A stretch of DNA of 23,623 nucleotides from an uncultured Clostridia bacterium (GTDB lineage Bacteria > Bacillota > Clostridia > Oscillospirales > Ruminococcaceae), in assembly GCA_947584825.1 (NCBI GenBank), contig CANPWR010000012.1:1-23623 (forward strand), read 5' to 3'. A model generated the notes under the pieces. That model was not told the origin of the DNA, did not search any database, and saw nothing but the letters and a program-made list of their open reading frames with translations. The position numbers and the translations under genes are program-made. Shown here piece after piece: positions 1-8,767 of the stretch; within the stretch, counting starts at the first letter, position 1; each line of letters begins with the position of its first letter.

Positions 1-34
1 CTTCATTGATTTGGGTATCAATTTTGTTGCTAAT
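1..34 (-). CDS. infC: Translation initiation factor IF-3, N-terminal fragment (probable, AUU start)
   Basis: Only the first 11 codons are in the window; the gene runs off the left edge. Reading from ATT at 34-32 gives I(M)-SNKIDTQINE, which resembles the start of Firmicute IF-3 proteins, where a QINE-type motif precedes a conserved EIR segment. A GGAGG lies at 48-44, nine bases before the ATT. An in-frame TTG at 40-38 sits only three bases from that GGAGG and is a poorer start. AUU is a rare start codon known for infC in several bacteria, where it supports self-regulation by IF-3. The upstream promoter, long leader and terminator-like hairpin also fit infC, head of the infC-rpmI-rplT operon. 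Because only 11 residues are visible, the assignment rests on motif plus context. Confidence 0.65.
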   Translation of the reverse strand, partial: MSNKIDTQINE

Positions 35-73
35 GATCAAGCACCTCCGTAAATTTACTAACAGTATATTCCC

Positions 74-112
74 AATAAAAATATGAGTGCAGAAACAATA
101 TTCCGCACTCAT
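74..112 (-). terminator. Attenuator-type terminator before infC
   Basis: Perfect 8-bp stem ATGAGTGC/GCACTCAT (83-90 with 105-112), 14-base loop with a few more possible pairs, then ATTTTTATT on the minus strand. It lies between the promoter and the start of infC, so it can only act as a conditional terminator. Confidence 0.65.
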
Positions 113-196
113 ACAATAAACAGCATAGCTGTACTTAACTGTATTGACCTTTTCACTAATCGCTTAAGGTGAGAACGGAGTTCTGCTTTACTTACC
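74..196 (-). ncRNA. Structured infC leader with attenuator (L20-leader type candidate)
   Basis: The RNA between the promoter and the ATT start is about 160 bases and rich in structure. In transcription order there is a hairpin AGAAC-TCC-GTTCT (184-172), a pairing of ACCTT (170-166) with AAGGT (151-147), a hairpin ACAGC-TAT-GCTGT (132-120), and a terminator-like hairpin with arms 112-105 and 90-83 followed by ATTTTTATT. In low-GC Firmicutes the infC-rpmI-rplT operon is known to be controlled by ribosomal protein L20 through such a leader. I assign it by position and overall architecture, not by a consensus match. Confidence 0.55.
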
Positions 197-201
197 ACGT
201 T

Positions 202-230
202 ATTATACACTTCAATTTTCACTTTGTCAA
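202..230 (-). promoter_or_regulatory. Sigma-A promoter for infC
   Basis: Consensus -35 TTGACA (230-225) and -10 TATAAT (207-202) with an ideal 17-base spacer. It lies just past the stop codon of the AraC-type gene and drives the infC leader. Confidence 0.85.
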
Positions 231-254
231 GCACTTTTTTAAAATTTTCTCAAT

Positions 255-1091
255 TCAACTCTCAATATTCTTTTTATACCTAGACGGCGTAGTATTATAT
301 ACACTCTTAAACACCTCTATGAAAGACTTTACATTTGCAAAGCCATTGTTAAATGCAATTTCAGTAATGGAATGATCGCTGTTTAAAAGCTCCCGATGAG
401 CATAATAGAGCCTTATCTTATTGAGATATGAATAAAAGGTTTCGCCGGTATTCTTTTTAAAGAACCTAGAAAAATACGTAGGCGACATACCTATTTCCAA
501 AGCAATATCTGCAAGAGAAAAACTGCTTGCAAAGTTTTTCTCCATAAATCCAATTGCCTTTTTTATATTTATCATACTCTTCTGCTCGTACCTGTTATAC
601 CCTTTTTCCTGCTTTTCCTTTCTGCAGTCATTTAAAAGTATACTGCATATTTTCCTGAGCACGATCGATATTTCAAGTTCATAAAAATTCTCTTTTTGCT
701 CAAACAGATAAGCACACTCAATAATTAATCTTTTTACCTTTTGCTTTGCCTTTTCGTTTCCTGAAAAGTCAAAGTAATATGAATCAATATCCTCACAGTA
801 CTCCCTGAGCAGATTGTATGATAATAGAATAGTTACCGTGTTAAGGGCGCATATGTCATCAGAGCTTGTCTCGTGAAGCTCGCCGCTGTTTACAAAGAAA
901 AACTCTCCCGGATAAACATCAACAGGCTTTCCATTGATAACGCCCTTTATCATTCCGTCTATGACCAAATCAAACTCCAGATTGCTATGCCAATGAAGTG
1001 GATAATGCGAAGTATCATCGCTTCCGTATCCGAAGTATATCTTTGCCGGAATTAAAGAATTAGTTTCAATTTTCTCCTGATAATATTCCAT
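255..1091 (-). CDS. AraC-family transcriptional regulator, cupin sensor domain
   Basis: A 278-residue regulator. The N-terminal half has a cupin-like ligand-binding fold: an HWHSNLEF-type segment near residues 33-40 and a PGEFFFVNSGELHE segment typical of AraC-type sensors. The C-terminal ~100 residues hold two helix-turn-helix units (FSLADIALEIGMSPTYFSRFFK, then ITEIAFNNGFANVKSFIEVFK) and end in the family signature P-x-x-Y/F (TTPSRYKK). Its ligand is probably a sugar or other small molecule, but nothing adjacent names a target. A GTG ten codons upstream would extend it, but that has no ribosome site; ATG at 1091 has AAGGA 11 bases before it. It starts 54 bases after addA ends with no terminator between, so read-through from addBA is possible. 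No obvious regulated transport or catabolic operon is visible in the window. Confidence 0.88.
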   Translation of the reverse strand: MEYYQEKIETNSLIPAKIYFGYGSDDTSHYPLHWHSNLEFDLVIDGMIKGVINGKPVDVYPGEFFFVNSGELHETSSDDICALNTVTILLSYNLLREYCEDIDSYYFDFSGNEKAKQKVKRLIIECAYLFEQKENFYELEISIVLRKICSILLNDCRKEKQEKGYNRYEQKSMINIKKAIGFMEKNFASSFSLADIALEIGMSPTYFSRFFKKNTGETFYSYLNKIRLYYAHRELLNSDHSITEIAFNNGFANVKSFIEVFKSVYNTTPSRYKKNIES

Positions 1092-1145
1092 ACTTATCAA
1101 TATCCTTGTTATAAATTTCACACTTTCGAGTGCTTATTGAAAGGA

Positions 1146-4100
1146 TCAGAACTTGACCTCTATACCCTCTTTCAGGCTGAAAGAATAGATATAGCCACAT
1201 TTAACAGGCTTATCTAACAACAAATCAAACGCTGCTTTATAGAGTTTAAGCTGAACAATATAGTTTTCCCTCAACTGCTCTGCAGTCGTATTTCTGTCAG
1301 TTTTATAATCCAAAAGCACATATCCGTCATTCTCCTCAAAAATGCAGTCGGCAATCCCCTGTAACATTCCATCGGAACCTTTATACTTCTCAATATCGTC
1401 GCTTATTTCTAAATCGGAGAATTTGACCAGAAACTGCTTTTCCCGCATAACCAACTTACTTCTTTGAATACGCTTATACACATTGCTATCAAAGAATGAC
1501 TTAACAGTATCCCTGTCAATCCCCTCCGACTGATACGAGGTAAGCTTACCCATTGAAACAAGACGAATGATTTCATCGTCTATATTTTTCTCAGCATTTT
1601 CAAATGAACAAAGCTCCATAAACCTGTGGGTAATAGTTCCCTTTTCAGAAGCTGTCAGCTTGCCTATTTCCTCTGAGAATTTCGGGATCTGCGGATAATA
1701 ATACGCTTTCTTTTCATCCTTTGCAATATCAGAAACCGAAAGCTTTGACGGAGTTTCAGAATTCTTAGTATCATACTCAAATTTAAATCTCTCTAAAAGC
1801 TCATTGACAAGAGCAGAGTCAGATACCGCCTTTTTCTGTTTAAGAAAACGCTCTTCACTCTTTCCCGTATCAGTACACTGTGTAACAACAAGAGTTGAAT
1901 CAGTTTTCATGTTAACCAATTTATTGTCATACTCCAAATCAAGAAATTCAAATATATGCTTTCTAAATTTCTCTGCATCCGGATGAGTTAGAAAACACTC
2001 TGCAAGCCATTCCCCGAAAGAAACTGACTCTGATACCAAGTCTTTAGTAACTCGTTTTAAAACAGCAAGATTATCATAAATCTTTTTCATAGCCTTGACA
2101 GTTTTATCTTTGAACACAAAAGGTATAAACAGCTTATCCTTTGCACGGGTAAGAGCGACATATAAAAGTCTGAGTTCTTCGCTTTTCATTTCACTTTGTG
2201 CAATGCTTTTTAACACGTCATAACAAAGCGGAACAACCGACATATTTTCCTCTGCAATATTAAACTTAATAGCAGCTCCCAACTCTTGATTTATTATCAT
2301 TTTCTTCTTATTATCTCGGTCATCAAACTGCCTAAATATATTGCAGATAAATACAAAAGGAAACTCCAAACCTTTAGAGCCGTGCATTGTCATAATATTG
2401 ACAGCTTCACCCTCATCAGAGCTTATAACCGCTTGTGAGAAATCTTTTCTATTCGCTATAATATTATCAATATACCTGATGAACCCTGTCAGTCCTCCAC
2501 CGTTTGATTTATCATACTCATCTGCATATTCCAAAAGCAAATTCAAATTTGCCCTTTTTTGATGTCCGTCCTCATATGCAGAGGCAATACCGTAATAATC
2601 GACTGTATCATAAATCTTTCTTATCAAAGCTACAAGATTAAAACTAGCCGCATAAAAGCGAAGCTCCTTGATTTTCTCAACTGCCGTCTTACATTTCAAA
2701 GCAAGCAGAGAATTTTTCTCTGACGCTTTATCCTCAAAATGCAAAAGCTGCTGATAAAGCTTGGGCTTTTTAAAACCAGCGTCGGTAAGTCTTATCTGTG
2801 CCGCATCATCTGGCGAAAACATAAAAATAGGCGACATTAAAACTGACAGCAACGGAATATCCTGCATCGGATTATCAAGAACTCTAAGAAGATTTATAAT
2901 AACAGAAATCTCTCTTGAACGCAGGTATCCGCTTGTCATTTCAGCATTTGACTTTATCCCAAAGCTTTCAAGTGCCTTTGAAACACAGCGTCCATCTTCA
3001 TTGTTTCGGGATATTACGCATATGTCAGACGGTCTGCACTGACGAAAACCGCCATTTTTACCGATACTTGAATCAAACACTTCCGTTTTACTATTCAAAA
3101 TCTCGCTTATTCTTTTTGCAATTTGATAATGCTCAACAGAGTATGGAAGATACTTTGAAAAATCGCCTTTATCGTCTATTAGCATAAGCTCGGTTGAATA
3201 GTCACCGTTATTCGGAACATCAAGTCCCAAAACCAGCTTTTCATCATCGGTATACTCGATCTCTCCGGTATCCTTGTTCATCAACTGTGTAAATATAAAG
3301 TTTACTGTGTCTACGACCTCTTTTCGGCTTCTGAAATTTTTCTTTAATGTTATCTCTTTAATATTTTCATATTCTTTATCTTGGGCTTTTTTTCTGGCAT
3401 CGATAAACAACTTAGGATTAGTTTGTCGAAATCTGTATATAGACTGCTTAACATCTCCAACCAAAAATACATTCTTACCCACAATGGTTATATCATCTGT
3501 GTCCGACAGGCATTTGAAAATCAAGTCCTGAAGATTATTTACGTCTTGGAACTCATCAAGCAGTATTATTTTGTATTCTTTGTTCTTTACGATCTCCTCA
3601 CACAGCGGAGTTCTTGAAACAACTCCGTTTTCGCATACAGCCAAAAGCTCGGTAGTCATATGCTCAACACTTGAAAAGTCCACCGCATTTTTTGAAACCA
3701 TCAACTCATGTAAAGCATTCTCGGCATATACGGTCATTTCACATATTATTTCAAAAAGATTTTTAACAAAATGCAAGTCACTCTCTATTTCCCCAATAGG
3801 TGAAGCTACCAAAGTCATTATCTTAATAAGCTCCGACTTTAACTTGTCTCTCTCGTTCTTTATTTCACCTAAAAGCTTCTTCTCTTCTTCTACTGCCTTA
3901 TCGCCGAAACTCTCTTTTGCTTTTTTAGTAATAGTCGAATTGAACCTGTCAAAACTAAATTGACTACAATCTTCATAGAGATTGTCCCAGCAGTCTGCAT
4001 TTATGCTTTGTAGTTTCAAAGCCATAGCGCAGTCATTCTCCAAAAGCTGAGTTATGGAGGTCAATATTTTTAACTCTTTGCTTTTTTCAATAACTTCTTT

Positions 4101-4775
4101 ATATAAAAGCACTATTGCTGACGCTTTATTTTTTATTTTTTCACAGCTATACTCAATCAGCTTATTTATGTAGTCTTTACTGTCAAACAGCTTTGAAGTG
4201 TTTTTTATCCAGTCGTCACGGAACGGAATACTGTCAAAAAACTTGTGCATATCATTAATGGCGTTTACAAGTGCGCTGTCGTTTTCTCCGCCTAGAGCGT
4301 CAAGAATTTTTGAAATCTTTTCGGGTTTTTCTTTGTAATAATACTCCAAAGTGTCATCAATTGACTGATTTATAAAAACCGTTTTTTCGTTATCCTCTAA
4401 AATTCTTAAGTTGCTTTCAAAATCAAAACACTGTATATTTTCTTTGACAAATTCAAGGCAGAACGCATTAATAGTGGTTATCTTCGCCATTTGAAGACTT
4501 TTCTGCTGATTTATCAGCCAAGCACTTTGCGGATTGTTATCTAGCTCTTTTATTATAGCCTGAGACAGCTTTTCCCTGATCTGTTCAGCGGCAGCTCTAG
4601 TAAAAGTTACAGCCAAAAGTCTGTCCGCCTCTATTTTTCTTTCTTCATCGGAAAGAAGCCTTATTGTACGCTCGATTAAAACGGCAGTTTTACCGCTTCC
4701 TGCCGCCGCAGAAACAACTACACCTTTTTTGGTTTCATTTATTGCATTTAATTGATCCTCTGTCCAAACAGGCAT
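1146..4775 (-). CDS. addA: ATP-dependent helicase/nuclease subunit A (AddA)
   Basis: A 1209-residue protein, the usual length for AddA, the motor and nuclease subunit of the AddAB enzyme that resects double-strand breaks for RecA-dependent repair, the Gram-positive counterpart of RecBCD. The superfamily-1 helicase motifs are all present: Walker A AAAGSGKT at 23-30, DEFQD at 407-411, then VGDVKQSIYRFRQ, MTMHGSKGLEFPFVF and LLYVALTRAKDKL. The C-terminal nuclease of the PD-(D/E)XK type has GIADCIF followed by LLDYKTD, with Asp1156 and Lys1158 as likely catalytic residues. The start is fixed by an AGGGGG ribosome site. It begins 23 bases after addB ends, so the two subunits are co-transcribed in the order addB-addA. 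No key residue appears lost. Confidence 0.97.
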   Translation of the reverse strand: MPVWTEDQLNAINETKKGVVVSAAAGSGKTAVLIERTIRLLSDEERKIEADRLLAVTFTRAAAEQIREKLSQAIIKELDNNPQSAWLINQQKSLQMAKITTINAFCLEFVKENIQCFDFESNLRILEDNEKTVFINQSIDDTLEYYYKEKPEKISKILDALGGENDSALVNAINDMHKFFDSIPFRDDWIKNTSKLFDSKDYINKLIEYSCEKIKNKASAIVLLYKEVIEKSKELKILTSITQLLENDCAMALKLQSINADCWDNLYEDCSQFSFDRFNSTITKKAKESFGDKAVEEEKKLLGEIKNERDKLKSELIKIMTLVASPIGEIESDLHFVKNLFEIICEMTVYAENALHELMVSKNAVDFSSVEHMTTELLAVCENGVVSRTPLCEEIVKNKEYKIILLDEFQDVNNLQDLIFKCLSDTDDITIVGKNVFLVGDVKQSIYRFRQTNPKLFIDARKKAQDKEYENIKEITLKKNFRSRKEVVDTVNFIFTQLMNKDTGEIEYTDDEKLVLGLDVPNNGDYSTELMLIDDKGDFSKYLPYSVEHYQIAKRISEILNSKTEVFDSSIGKNGGFRQCRPSDICVISRNNEDGRCVSKALESFGIKSNAEMTSGYLRSREISVIINLLRVLDNPMQDIPLLSVLMSPIFMFSPDDAAQIRLTDAGFKKPKLYQQLLHFEDKASEKNSLLALKCKTAVEKIKELRFYAASFNLVALIRKIYDTVDYYGIASAYEDGHQKRANLNLLLEYADEYDKSNGGGLTGFIRYIDNIIANRKDFSQAVISSDEGEAVNIMTMHGSKGLEFPFVFICNIFRQFDDRDNKKKMIINQELGAAIKFNIAEENMSVVPLCYDVLKSIAQSEMKSEELRLLYVALTRAKDKLFIPFVFKDKTVKAMKKIYDNLAVLKRVTKDLVSESVSFGEWLAECFLTHPDAEKFRKHIFEFLDLEYDNKLVNMKTDSTLVVTQCTDTGKSEERFLKQKKAVSDSALVNELLERFKFEYDTKNSETPSKLSVSDIAKDEKKAYYYPQIPKFSEEIGKLTASEKGTITHRFMELCSFENAEKNIDDEIIRLVSMGKLTSYQSEGIDRDTVKSFFDSNVYKRIQRSKLVMREKQFLVKFSDLEISDDIEKYKGSDGMLQGIADCIFEENDGYVLLDYKTDRNTTAEQLRENYIVQLKLYKAAFDLLLDKPVKCGYIYSFSLKEGIEVKF

Positions 4776-4798
4776 TTTAGCTACCCCCTTTATTGTTC

Positions 4799-7700
4799 TT
4801 ATATTTCTTCAAGAAGCTTTTTTCTGTCCTCATCGTATATCTGCTCAGCGTCTCTGCGGTTGTATTTTCCGCAAACCGACCAATAATTACAGTATTTACA
4901 GCTTATTGTATCTATCTTACCCGATTTCATAACAGGCATTGCAGCTATCTCTCCGTCTGTAAGAGCTTTTCCCATTTGTACGATCTTGTCCCTTGAAAAT
5001 CTCTCAATTGCCTCAAATACATCAGCGTCTACCACCTGTTTTTCGTCAATACTTTCTCCTTTTGAGGTCTTCTTTAAAGGAGAAAATAATCCCGATACAC
5101 GCTCATCCATTGCTTTTAAAGTCAAATCGTTGTAAACAAAAAGTCCGTTACGTTTAAAATCCTTATTGCGCTTATTTACTAAAGCTTGCTCACGTTCCTG
5201 TTCGGATTTATTTTTATAGTCATCTCTTGACATATAATTCTCAACATACTTTGCAGGCATATACATAACTCCTGCAGAAATAAGCTCTCCGTCATGGTTG
5301 AACTCGTTATCAGTATCAACAAGAGCAAGAAGATAAATAAGCATCTGCATATTAAGTCCGTGATACAGCGACGCTAAATCAAAATCCTTTCCGCCTGTTT
5401 TATAATCTACTATACGAACATAACGCTTTCCGTTTTCATCCTTGTAAATATCAACTCTGTCTATACTTCCGCGAATACAAATGTTGACATCATTGTCCGC
5501 TTTGATTTTTAATATACTCTCTCCGTTCTTATCAGACAAATCATATTCAAATGCCACCGGCTTGAAAAAGCAGCCTTCAAGTTCCTGAATAAGATTTTTA
5601 ACAACGTAAAACGCTGTCTTTTCAAGGTTTTTTAAATTATAGTCAAACCTGCTTGTCTTTGCAAAGCTTCCGCCCAGTTCATTTTTTACATACTCTTTGC
5701 AATATTCATCTATAAGATTTTTAATTTCATCATCGCTTAAATTTTCAAAATCATCATTAAAGCTTCTGTTTCCGTTTGCGTCAATTGTACTTAAAATATT
5801 CTGCAAAATAAAATGTATAAGACTTCCCTTAGTCATTGGAGAAATATCGACCTTTGAAACGGGATACACCTTTAGACCGTTTTTGCAGAAATAGTTAAAC
5901 GGACACTTATAAAAGTCATCAGCTCTCGTAGCAGACATATTAATATCGTGAGGGAAAAATAAATTCTTTGCAATATTTTTTGAAAGCCTATATTCAGAAT
6001 GTCTCTCATCATCAGAAATATCATCGAGAAACTCTATTTTTTCCTTATACTCACTATTACAGCACAACGCATCTCTTATGCTCTCCTGCTCTTTGGAATC
6101 TGTTTGATAGTTTAATGAATACCTGTAATAAGCGCTTTTTTTATTCTCACAGAAGTAATCCATAGAAAGTTCAGATACATTTATCTTGACACTTTCTCCG
6201 AATACCTTTTCTATATCACGAGCCAGTATAGATGGTCTTAAAGCTTCGTTTTTAACAGACGATTCCGGATACGATATTGTCAAATATTCACTTGCAGATG
6301 TTAGGGCAATATAAGAAATCAGCCGTTCATTATCCAGAAACGTCTGAATATTGTGGTTTAAGTCTATTCCAATTTTACTTAATTTTGACTTTTCACGCTC
6401 GGTAAGCAATCCTGAGTTCTGAGCATTTCTCGGAAACAATCCATCATTTAATCCTATTACGAATACCGCTTTCATATCGCCCAGCCTTGAATGCTCTGCC
6501 TTGGCAACAGTTACAGCGTCTAGCTTCTGCGGAGGAGATGAAATAGTCATCTCAGAAAGCATAAGCTTTAACAGATTATAAAACTGACGTAAAGAAATTT
6601 CTTCGTCGCCCATATTTTTGTATATAGAATTGATTGCACCTAAGAACAGAGACCAAAGCTGTTTAAAATCTCTTGCAATTTCTACTATTGAAGCGTCGTT
6701 CGACTCAACAGATCTGCTTATAAGTGAAAAGGTTTTCTCAGAAAGCTCTATCTTTCCCATAAGCTCGTTTAATGCCAGACAAATCTTTCCTGCTGTTGTG
6801 TTTTTTGTCTTGCTCTTGAAATCCTCAAGAGGAGAAATAATGCTCTTTCTTATATCGTTTATAAGTCTTAGAAATTCCTTTGAGCTTCCTCCCTTTCTGT
6901 TATCATACGGAGTGAAATCTTCCAGCCACATATCACCCTCTACACCCCATTTGTAGCAATATTCCTCAATAGCTGCCGCTTTGAAATCCTCAATACTGGA
7001 GAGAGGCGATTTTATGTATCTTAGAATATTTTCCGTTTTATAGCTTTTAGTCAAAACGCAGTCAAATAGTGACAAAACATATATAACAAGCGAAGAACGC
7101 AAAACGCTTTTTCTCCTGTCCATAAAAAACGGTATCTCGTATCTTCTGAACACACCGTCAATCAAACTTGAATAATCGTCAAGTGAACGTGAAATTACAG
7201 CAATATCCTTGTAAGAATACCCTTTCTCCCGTATCAGCTTTTTAATACTTGCAGCTATGTAATCGATCTCGTCATAAAGATTCTTAGCACAAGCAAGCTT
7301 AACACCCTCTGAATTATCGCACGGATTATTCACAAGACAGAAAACATTTGATTCAATATGCTCTAATGCCTTTGACTTATAAAGTGTATGTTCCTCAGCA
7401 CTTATATTCTCTACCTTACCTGCACCGCCAGCCATATCAGCAAGCTTAGACCTAGTTTTAATACACATTGAAAACGGCGACATATTTGAAGTCAAATTGT
7501 TTCCGTTTCCTATAATAAGTGAAACCGTAAGACTTTTAGCGTCGCTCAAAATTACCTTTATTACCTCATACTCGTCTGCCGTAAAGCTGGAAAACTCGTG
7601 AATGAAAACAGTTGCATTTTTGAAGAAACCGTTATCATGTGCAATTTGGGCAGCCTCTGACAAAGCGGTAGTTTCATCTGTAAACCCTAAAGCAAAAAGC

Positions 7701-8203
7701 TCCTCCTGATAAAGCTTATACAGCTTTGAAACTGAATCCAGCTTTTCAAAAAGACTTCCATCGCTTTGCGGTAAAACGCCCTCAAGAGTATTGTAATCAA
7801 TATCTGATTTTTTAAAATCGTCTATAAGCGAGATAGTATCCGATACAAACTGCGGCTTGTCAAGCGAACGTGAATAGTAACTTTTACTAGCAAAACCTGA
7901 TGACTTAAAAGATTTTACCGCTTTAAACATAGAAATAAGCTTTGCATTTTTATCAGCCAGAATGCCTGACTTTGTGCCGTACTCTTTTAAAATAATTTCC
8001 GCAAATCGGTTAAACCCCAGAGTTTTTAGTTTATTAAAGTTCTTTGCACCAAGCTCGTTATAAAGATGTCTATCATATTCAAAAGAATACTGATCGGGAA
8101 CAATGACAATAACATTTTCGCCTTCTAAAACAGACTTTTTTATTTCACTTGTCATTAAATAAGTTTTACTGCTTCCCATTCCTCCGGTTATAATTTTTAA
8201 CAT
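4799..8203 (-). CDS. addB: ATP-dependent helicase/nuclease subunit B (AddB)
   Basis: A 1134-residue AddB subunit, partner of AddA. The second nuclease domain near the C terminus carries VRIVDYKTGGKDFD, the RecB-type nuclease core. The four iron-sulfur cysteines expected of AddB are present: Cys767, then Cys1102-x2-Cys1105-x5-Cys1111. This matches the spacing known for Bacillus subtilis AddB, where a 4Fe-4S cluster staples the nuclease domain. The N-terminal P-loop reads GGMGSSKT (7-14): the glycine normally before the lysine is serine, so it is degenerate. In AddAB, unwinding is powered by AddA, so this need not abolish activity. The start is ATG at 8203 with AGGTGAG just before it, not the GTG three codons upstream, which lies inside that ribosome site. 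Confidence 0.95.
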   Translation of the reverse strand: MLKIITGGMGSSKTYLMTSEIKKSVLEGENVIVIVPDQYSFEYDRHLYNELGAKNFNKLKTLGFNRFAEIILKEYGTKSGILADKNAKLISMFKAVKSFKSSGFASKSYYSRSLDKPQFVSDTISLIDDFKKSDIDYNTLEGVLPQSDGSLFEKLDSVSKLYKLYQEELFALGFTDETTALSEAAQIAHDNGFFKNATVFIHEFSSFTADEYEVIKVILSDAKSLTVSLIIGNGNNLTSNMSPFSMCIKTRSKLADMAGGAGKVENISAEEHTLYKSKALEHIESNVFCLVNNPCDNSEGVKLACAKNLYDEIDYIAASIKKLIREKGYSYKDIAVISRSLDDYSSLIDGVFRRYEIPFFMDRRKSVLRSSLVIYVLSLFDCVLTKSYKTENILRYIKSPLSSIEDFKAAAIEEYCYKWGVEGDMWLEDFTPYDNRKGGSSKEFLRLINDIRKSIISPLEDFKSKTKNTTAGKICLALNELMGKIELSEKTFSLISRSVESNDASIVEIARDFKQLWSLFLGAINSIYKNMGDEEISLRQFYNLLKLMLSEMTISSPPQKLDAVTVAKAEHSRLGDMKAVFVIGLNDGLFPRNAQNSGLLTEREKSKLSKIGIDLNHNIQTFLDNERLISYIALTSASEYLTISYPESSVKNEALRPSILARDIEKVFGESVKINVSELSMDYFCENKKSAYYRYSLNYQTDSKEQESIRDALCCNSEYKEKIEFLDDISDDERHSEYRLSKNIAKNLFFPHDINMSATRADDFYKCPFNYFCKNGLKVYPVSKVDISPMTKGSLIHFILQNILSTIDANGNRSFNDDFENLSDDEIKNLIDEYCKEYVKNELGGSFAKTSRFDYNLKNLEKTAFYVVKNLIQELEGCFFKPVAFEYDLSDKNGESILKIKADNDVNICIRGSIDRVDIYKDENGKRYVRIVDYKTGGKDFDLASLYHGLNMQMLIYLLALVDTDNEFNHDGELISAGVMYMPAKYVENYMSRDDYKNKSEQEREQALVNKRNKDFKRNGLFVYNDLTLKAMDERVSGLFSPLKKTSKGESIDEKQVVDADVFEAIERFSRDKIVQMGKALTDGEIAAMPVMKSGKIDTISCKYCNYWSVCGKYNRRDAEQIYDEDRKKLLEEI

Positions 8204-8276
8204 TAATCTCACCTGTTTATTTGACTGGATAACTAAATAATTATATTACACTTAGCCTAGCTTAAGTAATAAAAAT

Positions 8277-8305
8277 ATTGTATCACAAATAAGCTCTAAG
8301 GTCAA
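8277..8305 (-). promoter_or_regulatory. Sigma-A promoter for addB-addA
   Basis: -35 TTGACC (8305-8300), 17-base spacer, -10 TACAAT (8282-8277). It gives a leader of about 65 bases before addB. No other promoter this good is seen upstream of addB. Confidence 0.7.
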
Positions 8306-8322
8306 TTAAGCACTGTACATAA

Positions 8323-8354
8323 AAACGCCCTCATATTTCAAAATGAGAGCGTTT
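8323..8354 (-). terminator. Terminator after the small membrane protein gene
   Basis: Stem AAACGC/GCGTTT (8323-8328 with 8349-8354) continued by CTCAT/ATGAG (8330-8334 with 8343-8347) with one mismatch; followed on minus by a TTTTT run (8325-8321). It separates the 94-residue protein gene from the addB promoter. Confidence 0.8.
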
Positions 8355-8373
8355 CATATCCTTATTAAATATT

Positions 8374-8658
8374 CTAAAACAATGATTTAAAAAAGTCTAC
8401 AATAAAAAATCTCACCTTTGGTTTTTCATTATCCTCGACTTCTACTACTAAGTCATCTGAGTTTTTTGCTTTGTTTTTGCTTTCTTCATCTAATTTCACC
8501 GACGGTGAAATGCTGAACTCAGGGAACAAAAATGAAAGCTCTCTTATCTCATCTCCTGCAGTAAATGATATTAGCGCCGCTAATAAAAATCCCGTTACCA
8601 CAGCGGTTTTAAGTCTTTCTTTTTTTAAGGTAAGTCTATCTTGAATTTTCATCTGCAT
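8374..8658 (-). CDS. Small single-pass membrane protein, unknown function
   Basis: A 94-residue protein I do not recognise. A basic N terminus (KKERLK) precedes one hydrophobic segment at about residues 17-35, so the N terminus is likely inside and the rest outside, or the segment is an uncleaved signal. The outer part is acidic (DEESK, SDD, EVEDNE) and ends in an aromatic-rich segment, VRFFIVDFFKSLF. The ribosome site GAGAGG lies seven bases before ATG 8658. It is 109 bases downstream of the transglutaminase-like gene on the same strand, but a terminator stands between them, so co-expression would need read-through or a promoter I could not identify in 8659-8717. The clean ribosome site and following terminator argue that it is a real gene. 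Confidence 0.7.
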   Translation of the reverse strand: MQMKIQDRLTLKKERLKTAVVTGFLLAALISFTAGDEIRELSFLFPEFSISPSVKLDEESKNKAKNSDDLVVEVEDNEKPKVRFFIVDFFKSLF

Positions 8659-8717
8659 ATGTATGCCTCTCTTTCATTATTCTTATTAGATTATTGGCAT
8701 ACTTTTCAAATTTATTC

Positions 8718-8754
8718 AAAAACAGCGGACAAATCTTTAAGATGATCAGTCCGC
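8718..8754 (-). terminator. Terminator after the transglutaminase-like gene
   Basis: Stem GCGGAC/GTCCGC (8725-8730 with 8749-8754) enclosing a second small stem ATCTT/AAGAT (8733-8737 with 8739-8743); on minus it is followed by TG and TTTTT (8722-8718). Confidence 0.7.
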
Positions 8755-8767
8755 CAATTATGCAAAA

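Noticed and set aside
1092..1121. GTG start ten codons upstream for the AraC-type gene
   Set aside because: No Shine-Dalgarno sequence precedes it, while the internal ATG at 1091 has one and starts where the homologous region begins.
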